A stretch of DNA of 64,000 bases, from NCBI RefSeq assembly GCF_042100115.1, contig NC_091276.1, positions 930,001-994,000 on the forward strand, written 5' to 3'. Made by a program: the position numbers and the translations under genes. Positions 12,984 through 22,599 of the stretch are shown here, one piece after another. Below the pieces are notes generated by a model. The model was not told where the DNA came from. It was given only the letters and a program-made list of their open reading frames with translations, and ran no database searches. Source of the DNA: Alternaria dauci. Its lineage: Eukaryota > Ascomycota > Dothideomycetes > Pleosporales > Pleosporaceae. Within the stretch, counting starts at the first letter, position 1, and each line of letters starts with the position of its first letter.

Positions 12984-14392
12984 TTTATTTAAATAATAAA
13001 CGTACTAGTAAAAGACGTAAGTATAATACTATTAAAAGATACTATAATAAATTATAGTAAAGGTATATTTCCTAAATACCTAGTTTTACTATATATAGCT
13101 ATATATATTTAATAATAGATAGGTTAAAGCTAAAGCCCTAAACTTTAGGTAGTTCTAGAAAGTTATAGTAATATTAGGGAGAAGAGGAGTTTAGGGGGAA
13201 GAGGAGTTTTTAAACTATAGTCTATAGCTTATATCTAGGCTCGTAACTATAGTACTTAAGAATAAAGAAATATTTAAGTAACTACTTAAATTTTCTTCTC
13301 TTAACTCCTATACTTTAATATATCTAGTATATCTAGTATATCTAGTATATCTAGTATATCTAGTAACTCTAGTAACTCTAGTAACTCTAGTATCTCTAGT
13401 AACTCTAGTATCTCTAATATAAAAGTTATTATATATAATACTATTATAAGTATAAAGTACTTAGTTTTAGAGGGCCTAGTAACCTTTTTAGTAACTATAG
13501 TAGCTACTATTAAGTAGTATAGTAAGTATAAAGTTATTATTAAGATTAACCCCCTTAAAAGTAACCTTAAGTATAAGTTCTAGACTTATATTTAATCCCT
13601 TAGCCTATTATATAGGTTTACTAAAAAAGAATTTAACTATATACTTAGGGACTTAGCGTTTATTACTAAAGTCCTCTTTATAAGTACTACTATTATACTA
13701 GCTAGTAAAGGTATAAATAAAGCTAATAAGTTATTTACTCTTCTCTAGGATATATAGGTCTAGTGTATATATAATATATAGGTTACTAGTACTATAATAA
13801 CTAATAAGTAGTATAGGTACTTAGAGGAGGTCTATAATAGGGACTTTAAGGACTAGCTACTATATATTATAGATATTATTAAGGAGCTAAGATAGGTATA
13901 AGTAGTAGATAATTAATTTAATAATATAGAAGGCTTAAGATATAATATAATAGGCTCTATTAGGTACACGATAGTAGGTGGTCTAGTATCATAGCTATAA
14001 TAGCTTTAATAGCTGCAGTAGCTATAGTAGTAATATATAAGGGTACTACTACTAATATATAGGCTTCGTAGCCGCTTAAAGGGAATTATAATTATAATTA
14101 TAACTATAACTATAACTATAACTATAACTATAACTATAACTATAATTACTATAATTACTATAATTACTATAATATAATAGAGCTTAATCTCTAGGTAGTA
14201 TTAGTAGTAGTCGTAATAATAATAGGGACGTTAAAGTAGTGTAGGGTATAATGTAGGTAGAGTAGACGGAAAGGTATTATAGGTAAAAAGAGACTTCTAG
14301 ACACGCTAGGATAGTTTAGGCTTAGTTTTAAAATTTCTTAGCAACGCAATATAAGATAACACTGTAGGCCCTATCCCTAAGGCCTAGGGGGG
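12984..14392 (-). repeat. RepB copy 2 inserted in the pogo element
   Basis: A 1409-bp reverse copy between 10-bp duplications GTATTATTAC (12974-12983 and 14393-14402). It carries a 9-bp TATATCTAG tandem array (about 13318-13415), a (TATAAC)n tract (about 14085-14150) and a GC-richer right end (14190-14390) with less RIP. From 13440 to 13960 the plus strand reads as a protein-like relic with few stops and no recognised family; this is opposite to the orientation implied by the truncated copy. Confidence 0.75.
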
Positions 14393-15772
14393 GTATTATT
14401 ACCTTAGCCCCTTTCTTAAGCTAGTTAATAACCTTAATAATTAAAGCTAGTAATAAACTCTTATACTATTATACGTACTTATATATTAATATTAATTAAG
14501 CCTTAAGCTTACGTATATTACTTAGTATATAAGCCTCCTAGAGAGCCTCTAGTAGGGTAGCTAGAGTAGGCGTAGGGAGCTATACGTCTAGCTTAAAGAG
14601 GACAGCGTCTAGCTAGAGAGGAATAAGGCCTATACTATAGAAAGCTAAGTAGATATTAGCTAATGTAAACGCTTAATTAAACACTACCTTAAACGCTAGC
14701 AGGAACTTAAGCTTTGTAATATAGTTAATGTAGTGGCGTATTAGGGCCTTAACCTTACGGCTGTACGCGCGCTTCAATAGCGAGAAGCAACCAACGTCAA
14801 GAGGCTAAAGTAGATAAGATAAGTAAGGTAGTATATAGAGCGTGTAGATATTATTCTCCTTACAGAGCTCTTAAAACTCAAGGGATTAGTAGCTCTTGTA
14901 GCTATTAAGGATAAGCAGCCTACGTGCGCTAACTACTTTGCCCTTAGTATGCTTAATAAAATGCTTTAGCCACTCAAATCCTATCTCGTTAGTTGTCTAG
15001 CCGTTATCGCTAACTGCGATAGCCCAGTCGCGTGGGATATCCTCCTCGTACTAGGCAGACAGGTGATACTAGCTAGCAAAGATAAGGAACAGCGGTACTA
15101 ACCAGCCAGCAGCGTTAATCGCAGCGATCGCCGTTACCCACTCGCGATTGCCTAGCTAGATAGCCTTTAGCCTACGTCTCCTCTCTGACGCTATCACGAT
15201 AAGCTGAGTCGTGATCTTACCTATCATAAAGCCAGTCTCATTAATGTTGTAGACGTCATCATCACAGATGCCGTACTTAGCCTTTACCTACTCTACTAGA
15301 TCGAACCAGCTCTTAATCAGCATAGGATCCTCACACAGAGCTCTCTACCTATCGTACGCTCAGTTAAAACACGTCGTGAGACTATCTATACGCTTAACAA
15401 AGTTGGCTGGCTACTTCTGTCCAACCTAGCCTACGCCACGCGCAGCGAGCAGCTTATCAGCCGTATCACGTTTAGCTGCATACGTAGGTGAAAATCCACG
15501 TTAATCTAGATCAATTATATAGCTAATAATCACGTCCACTTCTAACTAGGTGAGCTTCCTCAAGTTAGGTGGGCAATCGCGTCGGGCAGGCTTTCCAGCG
15601 CGTCGGCGTCAGAGCGTTATTCGGGGGACTTCAAATGTCTGCGCAACATCTTTTACAGACTGAATTTAGCTTCCGTTAATAGCTAGAATTGCAAGGTATA
15701 TATTAGCCTCAGAAGAGGTTAGTAGGGCTTAAGTTGGAGGAGCTATAATAGGGAGGAGTTCACAAGGCGCAG

Positions 15773-15810
15773 AAAGTTGGTGGGGTAGGCCGCTCGCTTG
15801 CCAACCATGT
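15773..15810. repeat. Right terminal inverted repeat of the pogo element
   Basis: Nearly unmutated repeat containing GGTGGGGTAGGCCGCTCGC; its partner at 11134-11171 is the RIP-converted version. A TA dinucleotide follows at 15811-15812. It marks the exact left edge of the host island. Confidence 0.75.
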
Positions 15811-16100
15811 TAGAAGCTCTATACATACTTATCCAGGGCTTTAGCGCCCTGAAACCTAGTCTACCCTACTCCGTTCATGCTGACTCCCTTCCAGCGATCC
15901 CTACGAGCGACCTATGTATACCTCTAGTAATCCGGCAGAGTTTCTCAAAGGAGACCAAGCTCTACCGTGACACTGTGTTTGCTTAAGGGCTAAAGCAGAT
16001 ATATTGTTAGTTCACGAGTCACTTTAATACAAGGTTGGCTCTAGACATCTATTTGCGGATATAGATCGAGATTCTGGAGGTTTGATAGAATTACATGGAC

Positions 16101-16271
16101 TTACACACATCTTAGGCATCCGCGCTTAATGCAGTCATCGATAGCTGGTTGGGGTGCAAGCAAATTGGTCTGGCACCAAGAAATACAGGGGCCGAGTTTC
16201 GTATTGCCTGTTGGGTTACATTGCGCGAGAACTGCGGGAGCGGCGAACAAGAGAAGACCAAATAATTTCAT
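16101..16271 (-). CDS. Small secreted cysteine-rich protein (effector-type candidate)
   Basis: An intact 56-codon frame starts at ATG 16271 (A at -3, only in-frame ATG) and stops at TAA 16103-16101. Residues 1-16 (MKLFGLLLFAAPAVLA) form a clear signal peptide with a V-x-A cleavage site before Gln17. The 40-residue mature part holds six cysteines (18, 29, 33, 47, 52, 55; spacing C-X10-C-X3-C-X13-C-X4-C-X2-C), enough for three disulfides. A GTAAGT donor begins at 16104; with a CTAAC branch site (16010-16006) and TTTAG acceptor ending at 15990 it would form a 115-nt intron. Splicing replaces the end with Val-Pro-stop (stop 15985-15983), giving 57 residues. Codons and context look functional and carry no RIP stops. 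The family is not recognised. Small size, secretion signal, cysteine content and location among RIP-damaged repeats are typical of plant-associated fungal effector genes, but an antimicrobial or other secreted role is equally possible. Confidence 0.8.
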   Translation of the reverse strand: MKLFGLLLFAAPAVLAQCNPTGNTKLGPCISWCQTNLLAPQPAIDDCIKRGCLRCV

Positions 16272-16400
16272 AGTAATGGCTGGGGTGGAAAAAGAGTTGA
16301 TGAAGTGCTTTGGGAAAAAGTGATAGTTGTTGCTGTTTGTGTTACAGGGTCTTGTAGATAGAAAAGCGTATTTAACGGAGCTATTTATCCTTTATCTGAT
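16272..16400 (-). promoter_or_regulatory. Probable promoter and 5' leader of the secreted-peptide gene
   Basis: On the minus strand a TATA-like GGATAAATAG lies at 16390-16381, about 110 bp before the ATG. A CA-rich stretch and a fungal-type initiator CATCAACTC (16302-16294) lie about 25 bp before the ATG, followed by a T/C-rich leader. The rest of the upstream island (to 16890) contains no supported gene. Confidence 0.45.
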
Positions 16401-16890
16401 CTTGCCAATGCAGACTAAAGTCCTTGGACGAATCTCGGGCGGCAATTAATCTATTTCTTAGAATTGTAGGGCCGACTCAACCCGGGTATCGTGCAAAACC
16501 ACCTGCTACGGCCAAACCTCGACTTTGCCAGCACGTTTCTTATGGAAAAGGTTGTCATACACACATATAAGAAGTCCTCTAACAAGAGATCTCACAACAA
16601 CGGCTATTGCAAGTAGTTCTACAACTTCAATTTTTGTGCTGCCTGTTAACGAGGTGAGGGGTTGCGACCGTGCACGGGATCCTCCTTCATAGTGGGGCCG
16701 TGACGATTCATGAGATGCGCACGTACAAGAACAGGCCGCAGAAAATTTACTAGGTAAGTTAGGCCCTTTAGCTCGTGATCTCACTTCAGCGTAGGAGTGA
16801 GCATGCTGGGAGGCCCGTACCTCGAAGCAGGAGAACTGTGAAAACGAGCCCAAGATGGCGGGACGCGCTAGTTCGCGTAAAGAGCCACCC

Positions 16891-17031
16891 CACTAATATT
16901 AGATAATTACAAATATGAGGTTATTAAGCTACACTAAATAGCTATTATTATAAGATTTTTTAGTGTATTAATATATTAACGCTACTAAAGCGTTTATACT
17001 ACTTATATCTTACTAGCGTCCTAATTTAGTG
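16891..17031. repeat. Possible small MITE with about 12-bp inverted ends
   Basis: CACTAATATTAG at 16891-16902 and the reverse complement of CTAATTTAGTG at 17021-17031 are near-identical inverted ends about 140 bp apart, and the RIP-like composition starts exactly here. No TSD is evident, so this is tentative. Confidence 0.25.
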
Positions 17032-17371
17032 GCCGCGTACGCTGTTTCTAGGTAGGGGAGATACTACTAGCGGACTAGCGTTAACTTAACTTAATATAGT
17101 AGTAATATAATAACACTTTATTAGATTTTTTACTACTTTATATAAAGCTTTTTACTTATAGATCTTCTAATATCCCTCTCTACGTTATACGTTAACGTCT
17201 ACTATATTATCTAGATCTTTTAGATTAGTAAATATTACCTCCTACCCCTCCTTCTAAGTGTGTAATAGGATTATATATAGGGGAATCTTATCTCTAATTA
17301 AGTCCTTAGTCTATCTAAGCTTCCTATCGCTTTTAATATATAGTAGCTATATTAGGCCATATATATATCTA
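17032..17371. other. RIP-degraded DNA, nothing recognised
   Basis: AT-rich sequence between the possible MITE and RepA copy A1. No ORF, repeat boundary or RNA gene was seen. Confidence 0.4.
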
Positions 17372-17383
17372 TATATACGTATA

Positions 17384-18895
17384 ATTTAGCTTTAGCCTTT
17401 ATAGACTTTTTTTATTATTATAGTACGTTTAGGGACTTTTTTTAAAATAAAGTATTAACTAAGTAACTATAGGCTTATATAAGCCTATATTTAGTACTAC
17501 TAGCACGTACGTAGTATGTTATAAACGCTAGATACAAAGACATATAATAGTATTATACGTAAACTAGAGACTATAAGATATAACCTTCTAACTTATACAC
17601 TATCCTCTACTATATTCTACTATCCTTTACTATCCTCTACTATTTCTACCCTTTATAACCTTTATAGCTACCCTTTATAACCTTTATAGCTACTCTTTAT
17701 AACCTTTATAGCTACTCTTTATAACCTTTATAACTACCTTTTATAACCTTTATAGCTACTTTTTATAACTACTACTACCTCTATTACTCTTTCTTAAGAA
17801 TAACTAACTAGCTACCTATAGTATAGCTACTACTATCTAATAAATAGATTTAGTTAGAGGAATATTAGTACTAGTACTATCTACGCTTTATATTCTTATC
17901 CCTATAGTATTTCTTTAAACTCCCTCTCCTTAAGCCTAAGATATTACTCCTCTAATACTCTTTTAATATCCTTTATCTACTAGTATAGCTAGTTCTTAGT
18001 TTCTTAGCTAAAGGTACTTTATAAAAGAATAATAAAGTAGCTAAATATAAGGAGCTTATAGCTATAGTAGCTATTTATAAAGGCTATATATACTAGCTCC
18101 TCTACTTTCTTCCTTATCTATATCCTCTTCTACCTAATAGCTACCTTTATAATAATATTACTAATACTAAAGATATTAATAATATTAATATTATCTACTA
18201 TCTTAGTCTATAAGAGGTAGTAGAACTTAAGTAATTACTTATCTAACTTATTAAGGACTACTCTAGGTAGCTCCTAAGTATATATAGGGTAGGTATATTA
18301 TATATTTATAGATATATTAATTAGTACCTATTTAGCTAGGGTTTTTAGGCTAGGCTAGAAGACCTCCTAGATAAGGATAAAGAGGAAATATATATATTTA
18401 TATATAGTACGATTTAATTATATATAGTATAATTTAATTATATATAATATAATTTAATTATATATAGTGCGATTTAATTATATATAGTAGGATACTTAAA
18501 GTTAGTATTAGTATAAAGGTTAGAAGTAGCTAGGCTATTATAGAAATATATAAAATTCTAAATAAGCTTAATTATAGTAAAGATACTATATCCTCCTCCC
18601 TTTATAATATATTATAATTATTTTACTAGTTAATACTAGCGATCCCTGTTAGACCTACTAAGGTTTAATAGGTGTCTTTTTAGTTACCTTTAGTAAATTT
18701 TTTTAACTTTAGTTTTTATATATAGACGTTAGAGCTTTACTACCTTAAAATACTAATTAGTCTAGCGTTTAAATCGCGTTATTACTTTATCTTTTTTTTA
18801 TTAACTTTTATAACTAATAAGTAAAGGGATAGCTACTTTTTACTTTTTTAAAGTTTATTTTAATAATACCCCCCTACTTATAGAAAATAAAAAAT
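17384..18895 (+). repeat. RepA copy A1, complete
   Basis: A 1512-bp copy flanked by a perfect 12-bp duplication TATATACGTATA (17372-17383 and 18896-18907). It begins ATTTAGCTTTAGCC, ends in an A-rich tail after CCCCCCTACTTATAG, and contains two tandem arrays: a 22-bp unit repeated about five times (about 17648-17775) and a 20-bp unit repeated about four times (18401-18490). Read on the opposite strand, the first array gives a Gly/Lys/Tyr-type repeat. RepA occurs at least five times in the window. The element class is undetermined. Confidence 0.75.
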
Positions 18896-18907
18896 TATAT
18901 ACGTATA

Positions 18908-21900
18908 GTAAAAGGAAATCTTTAGGCCTTAAAGTAAGCTAATAGAACTAATAGTGTATAGTAGCTAGCTTACGTAAGGCGTAGAGATTATAGTTATTAA
19001 GGCTATTTTAAGTACTTAATAATAGTTTACTAAGGTAGGGGTAAGTATAACTACCCTCCTTATTATTAGGGTAGGCTATATCTCTAATACTTAGGGTAGG
19101 AGGTGTAGCCTATATATACTACCTATATACGCTACCTATATATACTATAATATAAGACTAGCTAGGTATAGCTAATAATATATAATTACGTAATAGCTAC
19201 TATACTAAAAACTAAGAAGTAGTTATTACCTTATATAATCTAATAGTATAGAAAGTATAAGTTATAGACTATTATTTATAGTAAGAGGATATTAAGGTAT
19301 CTATATAGCGTATACTAGCTTATATAAAGATATACTAAGTATAAAGACTATACTACTAACTATCCTAAGGCTTAAAACGTAGCGTAGTAATAATTATATT
19401 AAAAATAACTTAGAATATCTTAAGTAATATATTTATCTAATACTAGTAAGTAGCTCTAATATAGAAAGTAAAATACTATTAATATATAATATACTATAAA
19501 CTATATTTTTATAACCTCTATCTACTTAATTATAACTCCTTTACCCTTAAGCTTCCTACCCTTAGGTATTTAATACTAGTATACTACCTTACTTATCTAA
19601 AGTTTATAATATATATTATTAGCTCCCCTAAGACGTATTAAATAATTATAAAGCTAATATACTAAATAGGTATAAGGCTTCTTACCTTAATTATAGTAAT
19701 ATTTAATTATAAAGTAAGCTTATAAGTAAAGTAATATATATAAAGTTTAAAAATTAAAACTATAAATAAAAGTTCTTTATTTTATCTAGTATATATTTCC
19801 TATTTTAGCGCCCTAATATTCTACTAAAAATTAATCTTTTTTTAGCTTATATACTAAGCTAATACTAACTAATACTTACTTACTTCTTTTTTAGCCTAGT
19901 TACTATATTACCTTCTTACTCTAAACTATAACTATTTATATACTTCTTTTACCTATTATACCTCCTATAATACTACTACCTAAGTACTATAAGTATCGTA
20001 AAGTACTAAGTACTATAATAAACACGTTTTAGTTTAGGAAATAGAAGTAAAACTATACTACTTACCTTCTACTTATATATATATACTAATATAATAATAT
20101 ATATATAACTTTAAAGTATTAGAGCCTTATAATATATACCTTAACTTCTACCTCTATTCTACTCCTACCCCTAATAGTAAATCTAAAAATTATATTACTT
20201 ATACTTATTTACTTAAACCCTCTATTATTATTACTTTATACCTAAACACCTCTACTTATACCTCTTTTACTTTTATTTACTATAACTATATCTATATCTT
20301 ATCTTAATTTAATACTATAGCTTAATAGTATATTTAGAAGTATAATATCTTTACTATTAGTTAACTCTATAGTAGCTAGTATAGGTAGTATAAGATATAT
20401 ACTTATACTATCTATACTTATAAGGTCTATACTTAGTAATATAAGCTTATCTTATAGTACTACTTCTATCTTTATATCTTAGCTAGATTTAGAAATATAA
20501 GAGTATAATAATAAGAGTAGTATTAGTAAAGGTATTAGCTAAGGTATTAGTCTTACTAAATTTAAATTAGTAGAGTACCTTATATATAATATACCTTAAA
20601 TACTACTACTTATAAATCTAGAAGACTTAGTATTCTTAGAAACTAAGACTATAATAAACTCTAAGAAAGTCTTAGTTACTAAATTTTATTATAAGATTAT
20701 AAAGATTTATCTTAAGATATATAATACTTATAACTATATATAGTTTAGGATAAATATTCTTAACTATAATTATTTAGCCTATTTAGAAGATTATATAAAC
20801 TACTTTAGTATAGAAAAGTTTATACTACTTTTTAGCTAACTTAATAATATTAATCCTAAGCTTATACTACCTAAGTTACTTACTCTAACTTATATTAAGG
20901 AGATATTTTTTATATATATCTATATCTTTATAGAGGTCTACTAGTATTATAGTCTTTAATATAAGTACTATAGCTATATATATAACTTTATAGTTAATAC
21001 TATAAAGGTCTTTAATTTATTACTTTTTCTTTTATCTTATCTTAATATTATTATCCTAAAACCTCTACCTTTAGTAGAGGATAATCCTAATATAGTTAAT
21101 TAGTAATTTAAGAAAGACTATAAAGGCTAAAGAGTAGTTATTATATAGTAGATATACTTTCTAAAAGATAACTACTTTAGTTACTCTAATATTATTATTA
21201 ATAAGTTTATACTTAATACTCTCCCTATTAATAATTATATTAATAACTAGCTTATAACTTTTATCTAAGATCCTACTACCTAAGTTTACTAAACTATATA
21301 ATCTTCTTCTATATTACTAATAAATAACTAATATAATATAATAGAAAGGTTTATATAAGAGTATAATTCTAGTCCTATAAGTAGCTATAGGGCCTTTATA
21401 TAAAATAAAGTTAATAAGGATAAAGATCTTCTACCTAAGGTTATAGTAATTCCTAATATTATAGCTAATATTAGTAAGTTTAAAGTACTATAGGAGTAAA
21501 TATAATCTAATACTTAGGATATATTTTTATTTATTAAATCTATCTAATATATATTTATATTAAAGTTTAATACTAAAGAAAAGTATTTATCTTTTACTTT
21601 CTTATCCTTATACCTAACTAAGTAAGTAGACTTTATATAGCCTTAACTATAAGAGATTAGCTATACCTTATATATTAAGCTTATAATTTACTATTAAGAT
21701 AAAAGGTTTACTTACTACTTATATTTCTAGTATACTATATTTAATACTTTAATATACTACTAGTTAAGAGATAAGATAAGCTATTTTATAAAGTATTAAG
21801 CTAATAGTAACTAAATATTATTAGAGGATATCTAAGTAACCTTTAATAGTAATAATAGAGGTTAGTACTTTATAAACTTTATTATCTACTAGTTAGTAAT

Positions 21901-22351
21901 AGTTTATAAGACTAGAGCCTTCTAGAATACTAAAGGAAATAAATTAGAAGTAATAGTAAGTAATTAATACTAACTAATACTAACCTAATACTATTATTAA
22001 TATATACTAATAGTATAGAAGTCTACTAGTTAAAGGCTTTATATCTCTTTATTATACTCTTTACTATAGACTACTACTAGAATATCCTATTATACTTTAT
22101 ACTTTAATATAAAGAGTAGAAGATAGTAATATCTATAAAGTAATCTTATCTAGTATAGGATTATATTTAAGATAATCTTTATATTATTAGTTATTACTTC
22201 TATTTATAGTTTAAGTTATTTAAGAAGTATATTATTATTCTTAAATTTAAAGTTACTAACTCTTAAGATTATTATAAATAGTAAGCTTATAGTAGTACTT
22301 ATAGTTATAACCTCTACTATTATAATAGTATTTTTAACTTTAGTAAAGAAG
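18908..22351 (+). pseudogene. RIP-degraded ORF of unknown family
   Basis: From about 20000 to 21960 the plus strand reads as a continuous protein-like sequence broken only by TAG/TAA codons, with few signs of indels. Readable stretches include LEDLVFLETKTIINSKK near 20620-20670, LTLTYIKEIFFIYIYIF near 20880-20930 and YKTRAF.NTKGNKLEVIVSN near 21900-21965. I do not recognise the family. The stretch ends against the left LTR of Gy3. The interval 18908-20000 is AT-rich with nothing recognised. Confidence 0.35.
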
Positions 22352-22544
22352 TATAAGGTAGATATTATATATAAAAGGGTGAACTAGTTATAAAGGTAGC
22401 TTATATTTAGAATAGAGAATAGTAGATAACCTCTAGAAGTAAAGAAGAGGGAAAGGAAGAAGATATAGTAAGAAGAGAGAGAGCTAAGAGAGGAGCTAAG
22501 CTTAGTTAGGCCTAGTATCCTCTAGGTAGTAATACTCCCTTATA
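22352..22544 (-). repeat. Gy3 3' LTR
   Basis: 193 bp, matching 38585-38777 across its length with mostly transition differences. A G-rich purine run read on the minus strand (22549-22566) lies immediately inside it. Confidence 0.75.
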
Positions 22545-22599
22545 TATACCCCCCCTAAAAAAAGAGGTTTAGCTAGTCCTCTAGCTAGTATAAAGAAGA

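Larger units (their letters stand above)
11230..15735 (-). pseudogene. Fot1/pogo transposase, RIP-degraded and split by two insertions
   Basis: Read on the minus strand. The N-terminal psq-type helix-turn-helix (about 15710-15600) contains VKDVAQTFEVPR. A CENP-B-like region follows (15600-15450, ending near LD.RGFSP). The DDE core includes YGICDDDVYNINETGFMIG (about 15280-15220), then GNREWVTAIAAINAAGW (near 15150-15100) and PLDVGCFSLLKRAYSRKVK (about 14800-14745). The C-terminus continues to 14403, resumes at 12973 beyond RepB copy 2, and resumes again left of 11290 beyond RepA A3. There YRETKYNLYTYQKD fits a zinc knuckle (CxxxxHxxxxC type) whose Cys and His codons became Tyr. Stops are mostly TAG/TAA where Trp or Gln would be expected, so it is not functional. 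Confidence 0.82.
11134..15810 (-). mobile_element. Fot1/pogo-type Tc1-mariner transposon with two nested insertions
   Basis: Bounded by 38-bp terminal inverted repeats (11134-11171 and 15773-15810) and by TA dinucleotides at 11132-11133 and 15811-15812, the usual pogo/Fot1 target duplication. Removing RepA copy A3 and RepB copy 2 with one TSD copy each leaves about 1.8 kb, normal for Fot1-like elements. The minus strand encodes a single transposase relic. The right third is only lightly RIP-mutated while the left part is saturated, so damage falls off toward the host island at 15813. It landed about 170 bp downstream of the secreted-peptide gene. Confidence 0.85.
15813..16890. other. Unmutated host-sequence island between RIP-damaged repeats
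   Basis: About 1.08 kb of normal composition with ordinary CpA and TpG content. It starts exactly at the TA target of the pogo element and ends abruptly near 16890 where TA-rich sequence resumes. It holds one gene, for a small secreted cysteine-rich protein, its upstream region (16272-16890) and about 170 bp of downstream sequence. A 6-bp-stem hairpin (CAGGGC/GCCCTG) lies at 15836-15853. Open stretches on the plus strand here lack supporting features. Confidence 0.75.

Noticed and set aside
15798..15986. Plus-strand short ORF at the pogo/island junction
   Set aside because: It begins in the pogo inverted repeat, lacks any motif and overlaps the downstream region of the secreted-peptide gene.
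16129..16323. Plus-strand 64-residue ORF in the island
   Set aside because: It is the mirror of the secreted-peptide gene, which has a signal peptide, cysteines and splice signals on the other strand.
16506..16853. Minus-strand 115-residue open stretch upstream of the secreted-peptide gene
   Set aside because: It opens with TTG and has no further methionine; composition is not protein-like. It more likely overlaps the promoter region.
18866..18895. C-run plus TACTTATAG at RepA ends taken as an LTR/polypurine junction
   Set aside because: All copies continue the same 25 bp past the C-run before diverging at the TSD, which a solo LTR would not do.
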